From DASPKM01 sp963817075 (GTDB taxonomy: Bacteria; Bacteroidota; Bacteroidia; Chitinophagales; Chitinophagaceae): a stretch of DNA of 64,000 bases. The position numbers were made by a program, and so were the translations under genes. Each line of letters opens with the position of its first letter. Within the stretch, counting starts at the first letter, position 1. The stretch lies in assembly GCA_963817075.1 (NCBI GenBank), contig CAWFMT010000005.1, positions 434,001 to 498,000 of the forward strand. The letters are read 5' to 3'. The notes below the pieces were generated by a model. It was not told the DNA's origin. It ran no database searches and saw nothing but the letters and a program-made list of their open reading frames with translations. This document shows positions 58,739 to 64,000 of the stretch, piece by piece.

Positions 58739-61201
58739 TCAATTTCCTGCTCTCTGCCTTTCCTCCTCCGAACCAGTAGCTCTTCTTCTTGCCGCCGCCA
58801 CGGTATTTTTTCCGAAACGATACGTGAAGCTCAGATTAGCGACTCTCGTTTCACGGAAGGCATGCCATTTTTCGATATAATTATTATAAGTTATGACTGC
58901 TTTCGGAAGATTGGTCCAGAATATATCAGTGATGTTGAAGCGAATCGTGCCTTTCTTATTCATCACAGATTTCTGCACTCCCGCAGCAAGTCCCCATTGC
59001 GGATCTAATACCATATAACCATAACGACCACCAGAATTAAAATTGGCATTCAACTCAAGTGCCCAGCCATTCTTAAGTGTAAAATTATTATTGGTTCTAA
59101 CACTTATGGCTGCTGCTCCATTATTCAAAGCTGTGCCAGCAAGATTACCATCGAAGTGATTGTAATAAATGTCGCCGTTATTGATCATATTCCACCATTT
59201 ATTGATGCGCACAGGTACAGAAATTGAGAGACCAACATAATCCGAAGAATTAAGGTTGACAGGGATCTGAACTGTAACATTATCCTCTGACGGAATATTT
59301 GGGAAAACATCCTTGAACCGGGCAATCACAATGTTTTGTACGTCCTTGGTATGACTGTATCCAAGTGTAAAATTCAAACTCTTGAGAGTGTAGCTTAGTT
59401 CATATGACCATGTGATCTGCGGAAGTAAGCCTGGACTTCCAGTGGCATAGGTGGTAACATCAATTAGAAACAGGAAAGGATTTAGTTGGGAATAACCAGG
59501 CCTGTCAATCCTCCTGCTCACAGAAATACCAAGTGTTTGATCCTTCTTCAAATGATAGTTGAAAAAAGCTGATGGGAATAGCTGGAAGTAACTTGAATCC
59601 CATTTGATATTTCCTTTTGCCTGTTCTGTTTTCACATTTGTATTCTCACCCCTTAATCCAAATTGGAGACTGAATTTTTTGTATTCCTTGCTGTAATTCA
59701 AATAAGCTGCATTGTTATATTCATCATAGAAAAACCTGTTTGTCTTATTTACATCATCCACAGGAGTTCCGGAACTCATGTCAAGGAATTTTGCATCATT
59801 ATCACTGGACACATAACTTGTTTTGAATCCAGCTTCGAATTTTGCACCACCCTTCAGAGGATTCACGTAATCAATCTTTGCTGTTTTTAGAGTAAGCTTT
59901 CCATCCTGATCGCCATTCAATATATAGTCAGACTGTTGTGGGCTGCCATCCAGTCTATAATACTTGGTACCTGTTGTAGAGAGTGAATTATTCTTATAAA
60001 CCCCATAATCAACATCGGCTGTCAATTCTTTACCTGTGCTATCAAAACGATGTTTCAGATTAATATTCCCAACCACATTACTGAAGTTATCGTCATTTGT
60101 TGCTCTTGTTTTAAATGTGAATGCAGGTTGTTTTGCCTGATCAATCACAATTGAATTATTATTATTGATCCTGTCAAAATGGTTGAAATTTCCATTTACA
60201 ACAAAGCCTATAATGGTTTTCTTATTAGGGAAAAAGTCTGCGCCAAGTCTTGTTGTTTGCGAATAGAATGGGCTTTTGGAATAATTGTCCTTCAGATCCT
60301 GTCCGTTAAATACACCATTATTATAAAAGTTCCTGTCCAGGATCAGGTGATTCAATCCTACTCTGTAAGAATAATTATAGTTCCCAAACACATTTACCTT
60401 TTTGTTCCTGTAGTTGATGGTTGCTCCTGCATTTGCTTTAGGATACACGCCCTGTCCATAACCTGCAGTGAATGTTCCGTTAGCGCCCATTCTCTGATCT
60501 TTCTTCATTTTTATGTCAATGATGCCAGAATTCCCAGCGGCATCATATTTCGCAGAAGGATTGGTTATGATGTGAATGCTTTCAATACTGTTAGAAGATA
60601 ATCCTCTGAGCATGTTCACAAGATCAGCTCCTGTCATTGGAGTTATTTTTCCGTCGATCATGATAATTACTCCCTGTCTACCCCTCAGACTGATATTATC
60701 ATTCGGATCTATTTGCACACCTGGGGATCTTTCCAAAACATCAAAGGCAGAGCTACCGGCATTCACAATGCTGTTGTCTACGTTTACCACAATTCTGTCA
60801 GTGAGTTTTTGAATGAAAGGTTTTCTCGCTTCAACTATAACTTCTTTCATTTCACTACTAACTCTGACCAGGGAAATTTTGTCAAGCTGGAGAGATGTTT
60901 GTTCGGGAGATAAGTTAAATGAAGGGGAAAATTTCGAAACAAAATTTACCATGGAAACTTTTAGCAGATAAGTTCCGAATCCAATATTTTCAAACTCTGC
61001 CAGCCCTCCTTTATCTGTAATTGCAGCCTTGACCAGGGAAGAATCTTTTGATTTCAAAAGTTGCACTGTAGCATTTTCAAGTGCAAGCTCATCGTTCACA
61101 ATAACCACACTCAGTTTGCCCTTTGTTGGATTCTGGGCGCTTGCAAAATGGGTAAGGATCGAAAGAAGTATCAGGGGCAAAAATCTTTTCATTTCAAACA
61201 T
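58739..61201 (-). CDS. TonB-dependent-receptor-like outer membrane beta-barrel protein
   Basis: 820 residues with a signal peptide (ending 'LTHFASAQ'). A carboxypeptidase-D-regulatory-like domain (~28-110) is followed by a plug-like region with 'VLERSPGVQIDPNDNISLRG' and 'VIIMIDGKITPMTGADLVNML'. The barrel has many aromatic-ended strands and ends 'RVANLSFTYRFGK' with a short tail. It fits the OMP_b-brl_3 group of TonB-dependent-type proteins in Bacteroidota, likely import or sensing. No SusD partner is adjacent, so it is not a classic polysaccharide-utilisation receptor. Confidence 0.9.
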   Translation of the reverse strand: MFEMKRFLPLILLSILTHFASAQNPTKGKLSVVIVNDELALENATVQLLKSKDSSLVKAAITDKGGLAEFENIGFGTYLLKVSMVNFVSKFSPSFNLSPEQTSLQLDKISLVRVSSEMKEVIVEARKPFIQKLTDRIVVNVDNSIVNAGSSAFDVLERSPGVQIDPNDNISLRGRQGVIIMIDGKITPMTGADLVNMLRGLSSNSIESIHIITNPSAKYDAAGNSGIIDIKMKKDQRMGANGTFTAGYGQGVYPKANAGATINYRNKKVNVFGNYNYSYRVGLNHLILDRNFYNNGVFNGQDLKDNYSKSPFYSQTTRLGADFFPNKKTIIGFVVNGNFNHFDRINNNNSIVIDQAKQPAFTFKTRATNDDNFSNVVGNINLKHRFDSTGKELTADVDYGVYKNNSLSTTGTKYYRLDGSPQQSDYILNGDQDGKLTLKTAKIDYVNPLKGGAKFEAGFKTSYVSSDNDAKFLDMSSGTPVDDVNKTNRFFYDEYNNAAYLNYSKEYKKFSLQFGLRGENTNVKTEQAKGNIKWDSSYFQLFPSAFFNYHLKKDQTLGISVSRRIDRPGYSQLNPFLFLIDVTTYATGSPGLLPQITWSYELSYTLKSLNFTLGYSHTKDVQNIVIARFKDVFPNIPSEDNVTVQIPVNLNSSDYVGLSISVPVRINKWWNMINNGDIYYNHFDGNLAGTALNNGAAAISVRTNNNFTLKNGWALELNANFNSGGRYGYMVLDPQWGLAAGVQKSVMNKKGTIRFNITDIFWTNLPKAVITYNNYIEKWHAFRETRVANLSFTYRFGKNTVAAARRRATGSEEERQRAGN

Positions 61202-61320
61202 TTGCCCAAAAGTTTGAAAAAACTAAATGCTTTCTAACCTGTTATTTACAAGGAGACAAGGGGAGAGATGAATGGAGTTAAAGAATGTTAAGGCTGTCCG
61301 ATTCTTACATTTATCGGGCC

Positions 61321-61363
61321 CTCCTTGCGCTCCTTTGCGTCCTTGCGTCCTGGCGGTAAAGTC
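61321..61363. repeat. CTCCTTTGCGTCCTTGCG arm
   Basis: 'cctttgcgtccttgcgtcctggcggtaaag' lies just past the zinc-peptidase stop codon; one arm of the TTAACCGC family. Confidence 0.5.
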
Positions 61364-62211
61364 TTATTTCAAACTTGGATCATTGAAAGTATCGCCCTGA
61401 CTTATATCCCCCGTTTCAAAACCTTTCTTAAACCAATAAATTCTTTGTTGGGAAGTTCCGTGAGTGAAAGATTCCGGTACAACATATCCCTGCGATTGCT
61501 TCTGCAATCTATCATCTCCAATTGCTTCTGCAGCCTTCAGGGCTTCTTCAATATCACCAGCCTCCAATATATTCTTGCCTTGTTCATGCCGTGCCCAGAC
61601 TCCGGCTAAAAATCTGCCTGCAATTCCATCATCACAGAATACTTATTGTATTCCGTTTCACTAACCTGCTGGCGGAGCCTCGCCATTTTTTCTGAAGTAC
61701 CGAGCATGGTTTGTATGTGATGTCCTACTTCATGAGCAACGACATAAGCCATCGCAAAATCTCCCGGCGCCTTGAATCGTTCCTGTAGTTCCTGGTAAAA
61801 TGAAAGATCTATATATAATTTGTAATCGCCAGGGCAGTAAAAAGGACCGGTTGCTGAACTTGCATAGCCACAGGCCGACTGTGTAGCCTCGCGAAATAAG
61901 ACAAGAGTGGGCTCTGGGTAATCCTTACCCTGTTTCTGGAAAACTTCGTTCCAAACATCTTCTGTTTCGGCGAGGATAGTCTTTACAAATTTTGCCCGTT
62001 CATTATCAGCCGCTTCTTCTTCTGGAGATAATTGCCGTGTCTCAGCCTGGGGAATTTGCGCAGGAAGATTTGCCGGATCTCCACCTCCGAGAAAATACTG
62101 AACTATGAGAAAGATTGTTCCTAATATTCCTCCCCCAATCGCTAATCCACCACCAGATATCCCACGACGGTCTTCTACATTACCACTTTCTCTTCTGCCT
62201 TGCCATAACAT
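61364..62211 (-). pseudogene. Neutral zinc metallopeptidase (YpfJ family), one-base frameshift
   Basis: The first part (62211 to 61606) has one membrane helix ('GGGILGTIFLIVQYFLGGG') and the protease motif 'YVVAHEVGHHIQTMLG', then stops after 'MMELQADF'. Adding one T to the run of five T at about 61610-61614 (minus strand) restores 'ADFLAGVWARHEQGKNILEAG' and joins it to the second part, ending '...GDTFNDPSLK' at 61364. The joined product of about 282 residues has the expected YpfJ length and C-terminus, with the third zinc ligand Glu in 'ELQAD'. The break is in a homopolymer, so a sequencing error is quite possible and the gene may be intact. Confidence 0.85.
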
Positions 62212-62303
62212 AACTCAAGATTTAAAATATAGAAATATAAAAAGCACGCCATGCCCGGCTACCGGTCACTAAAAAGAACCCAGTTCAGCCTTGTACGCAA
62301 ATT

Positions 62304-63182
62304 TTACTGCTCCTTCTTCTCTAACAATTTGAAGAACTGATCCAATTGCGGCAGAATAATGATCCTGGTCCTGCGGTTCGTTGCCTTTCCTTCAGGCGTA
62401 TCGTTAGATGCAATTGGTTTAAATTCTCCGCGTCCTGCTGCAGACATCCTTGCAGGATCAAGTCCATATTCATTCTGAAGAATGCGCACAATTGCTGTTG
62501 CTCTTTTTACGCTCAGATCCCAATTATCAACTAGAACTCCTCTCTTGAATGCAACATTATCTGTATGGCCTTCAACCATGAATTCCATATCAGGCTGATT
62601 CCTTACTACGGCAGCGACTTTTCCCAGAACTTCCTTTGCACGAGTAGTTATGTCATAGCTCCCGCTTTTAAATAGTAATCGGTCAGAAATGTCAATGTAG
62701 ACAACACCTTTATCAACCTTAATATTTATATCCTGATCGTCAAGACTTCCTACGGCGCCTTTCAAATTCATCACCAGCACCATATTTAAAGAGTCTTTTC
62801 TTGCCATCGACTTTTGAAGATCCTGTATATAGAGATCCTTTGCACCGATATTCTCGAGGGATTTCTTTATGCTCTCCGCCTGCGCTCCAGTGATGACTGA
62901 TAGATCCTGTAATTGTCTGAGCGTGGTAGTATTATTTTCCTTGAGAAATTGAATCTGCTTATTGAGATTCGCAATTTCAAGATCTGACAGGGATTTGAGT
63001 CGTGCTGCTTCCCGCCCTGCTTCGGCCACCCGATCCTCACAATTTTGCAGTCTCGAAGTAAGTCCTGCATTCAAGGAATCAAGTTCTGTGTTTCGAACCT
63101 GGATTAATCTGTACTTCTTAGTGCTGACGCAGGAGAATAATATGAATGGCATCAACAAAAGGATCAAGAGTTTCGACTTCAT
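62304..63182 (-). CDS. OmpA-family lipoprotein with coiled coil
   Basis: Start at 63182 ('MKSKLLILLLMPFILFSCVS', lipobox Cys) gives 292 residues. Residues ~30-135 are a coiled coil ('LDSLNAGLTSRLQNCEDRVAE', 'LEIANLNKQIQFLKENN'). The C-terminal OmpA domain has 'LLFKSGSYDITTRAKEVLGK', 'FMVEGHTDNVAF', 'LSVKRATAIVRILQNEYGLD' and 'GRGEFKPIASNDTPEGKATNRR', the peptidoglycan-binding core. It anchors the outer membrane to the cell wall. The frame upstream to 63260 is not needed. Confidence 0.93.
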   Translation of the reverse strand: MKSKLLILLLMPFILFSCVSTKKYRLIQVRNTELDSLNAGLTSRLQNCEDRVAEAGREAARLKSLSDLEIANLNKQIQFLKENNTTTLRQLQDLSVITGAQAESIKKSLENIGAKDLYIQDLQKSMARKDSLNMVLVMNLKGAVGSLDDQDINIKVDKGVVYIDISDRLLFKSGSYDITTRAKEVLGKVAAVVRNQPDMEFMVEGHTDNVAFKRGVLVDNWDLSVKRATAIVRILQNEYGLDPARMSAAGRGEFKPIASNDTPEGKATNRRTRIIILPQLDQFFKLLEKKEQ

Positions 63183-63277
63183 AACAATGAATTTTTTTGA
63201 ATTATCACCGAGTTTGTAATGCAATATTCGTGCAAGCTCTGCAGTTTTTTCCTTTTTCAAGGCTCTTTATCTGGGGA

Positions 63278-63480
63278 CCCTGTCAGGGTACGCCCCTGTC
63301 AGGGCCTGCGTTTATTCGACCCTGTCAGAAGCCATGACCTTGGCAGAGTTCTCCCGCTCTCAGAATATCCCCTTTTTTTGTTTTACGGTTATATGACCCT
63401 GTCAGGGTACGCCCCTGTCAGGGTCTTCGTCTATCTGACCCTGTCAGGGTCTTCGCTGCGCTTCGACCGCTTACAGGGTC
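63278..63480 (-). repeat. CCCTGTCAGGG cluster (fourth modular repeat)
   Basis: CCCTGTCAGGG palindromes start at 63278, 63294, 63397, 63413 and 63439, with a half unit at 63320. Within each of the two pairs the spacing is again 16 bp. The cluster ends at 63457-63480 with 'CGCTTCGACCGCTTACAGGG', the inverted arm also seen at 7701-7724. The region lies between the OmpA and small lipoprotein genes. Confidence 0.9.
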
Positions 63481-63493
63481 AAGGGATTTGTTT

Positions 63494-63521
63494 AAAAAAA
63501 AGACCGGTTCAGGGAACCGGC
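63494..63521 (-). terminator. Intrinsic terminator after the small lipoprotein gene
   Basis: On the minus strand, GCCGGTT-CCCTG-AACCGGT is followed by C and eight T. It lies about 70 bp downstream of the lipoprotein stop codon and before the repeat cluster. Confidence 0.8.
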
Positions 63522-63587
63522 TCAACCTCACGATTACATTCTATATATATAGAAGGCAGTTGCCTGCCTATGCAGCAAATTGAAAGA

Positions 63588-63803
63588 TCACTGTTTCTTG
63601 ACTGTTGTATCCTGAACCCTAAGACTATCCTTCATCTTCATTGTATCGGCCATGTTAGAGTTAGGATCTTCCGTAGCCGGATTCAAGTGTAAGCCAGTTG
63701 TATCACTCGTGGTTGTGCTGTCTCCAGAACTAACAGTACCGCCACCATCTCCACAAGCCGCAAGAATCAAAACAAAGCCAAGGGGAAGAATGAACTTTTT
63801 CAT
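63588..63803 (-). CDS. Small lipoprotein of unknown function
   Basis: 71 residues: 'KKFILPLGFVLILAACGDGG' is a lipoprotein signal with the lipobox LAAC, and the remaining ~52 residues are Ser/Thr/Asp/Met-rich without predicted structure ('TTTSDTTGLHLNPATEDPN'). Such short acidic lipoproteins are frequent in Chitinophagaceae. A dedicated terminator downstream supports it as a real transcribed gene. Confidence 0.75.
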   Translation of the reverse strand: MKKFILPLGFVLILAACGDGGGTVSSGDSTTTSDTTGLHLNPATEDPNSNMADTMKMKDSLRVQDTTVKKQ

Positions 63804-64000
63804 TTTAGAACAGGTTTAATGATTACGATATCCAGTGCAGCTTCATATTCCAACCTTTAGGTTTCAATTATCTTGCCATTTGAAATCAGCGATTTCAACT
63901 GTCAGTTCTAAGTGTTGATTCCACAAATTGTGTGCATTCGTCACCACCTTGTAAAGAAATGTTGAATAATTGGGCAAAAAGGGTACCTGGGAATTTGAAA
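63804..64000. other. Right-hand edge of the window
   Basis: AT-rich DNA upstream of the small lipoprotein gene. I see no further gene start or RNA element, and no clean TAnnTTTG box, in these 197 bases. Confidence 0.4.

Noticed and set aside
63219..63692. 157-residue open frame over the repeat cluster
   Set aside because: It is made mostly of CCCTGTCAGGG repeats and overlaps two genes and a terminator on the other strand.
1..64000. tRNA or rRNA genes
   Set aside because: I looked for T-loop GTTCRA motifs with flanking stems and found only micro-repeats; a tRNAscan-SE run would settle it.
1..64000. Prophage, integrative element or biosynthetic cluster
   Set aside because: No integrase, transposase, phage structural, NRPS/PKS or restriction genes are visible; the window reads as core chromosome with repeat-rich spacers.

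Overview
The window looks like a chromosomal segment from an AT-rich member of the Bacteroidota, most likely family Chitinophagaceae. The reasons are: -7 promoter boxes of the TAnnTTTG type, a secreted PKD-repeat protein with a type IX secretion sorting domain, a NagZ/AmpC-type fusion, the long form of IspG, a fused isobutyryl-CoA mutase (IcmF), many small lipoproteins, and intergenic spacers full of the short inverted repeats seen in that group. I recognise no rRNA, tRNA, CRISPR array, insertion sequence or prophage gene. Genus-level assignment is inference.

Layout. 1-11 kb: the tail of a class III nucleotidyl cyclase, a secreted RidA, a 2-oxoacid:ferredoxin oxidoreductase alpha subunit without its beta partner, a serine-hydrolase-like protein lacking the catalytic Ser/Lys, a NIT-HAMP-PAS histidine kinase, a polysaccharide deacetylase bracketed by CCCTGACAGGG repeats, a GH88/GH105 hydrolase, and a methylglyoxal synthase/half Gfo-Idh/DeoR cluster. 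11-25 kb: a frameshifted gene, the GH3-beta-lactamase fusion, mutL, a three-gene operon (T9SS PKD protein, ECF sigma factor, inner-membrane-anchored protein with a porin-like tail), PBP4 and an arginase-fold protein. 26-42 kb: pheS, galK, aldose epimerase, nadB, a MurU-like/AmgK-RapZ pair, an LpxL-like acyltransferase, a persulfide-dioxygenase-like protein, ArsR/tsaB/3HCDH, ridA, kbl, a Nei-like glycosylase and an M48 protease. 42-64 kb: a DUF763 gene followed by an isolated TPP riboswitch, agmatine-to-putrescine genes, a CsbD-like protein, FMN reductase, a dicarboxylate symporter, icmF, a decayed four-helix-bundle gene, GH65, ispG, an AraC regulator, an outer-membrane beta-barrel receptor, a frameshifted zinc peptidase, OmpA and a small lipoprotein.

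How it works together. Several genes serve cell-wall turnover and recycling (GH3-AmpC fusion, MurU/AmgK pair, PBP4, deacetylase). Others cover polyamine synthesis from agmatine, branched-chain or isobutyryl-CoA metabolism, NAD and isoprenoid synthesis, and sugar use (GH88, GH65, galK, epimerase). The operon at 18.1-22.7 kb is the best candidate for an unusual system: one polypeptide combines a cytoplasmic sigma-binding-like head, an inner-membrane helix and an outer-membrane-like barrel.

Three loci carry single-base indels that break otherwise recognisable proteins (11.2-12.8, 52.7-53.1 and 61.6 kb). One lies in a homopolymer, so base-calling error must be excluded before calling them pseudogenes. 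Intergenic DNA is unusually rich in several families of hairpin-forming short repeats.
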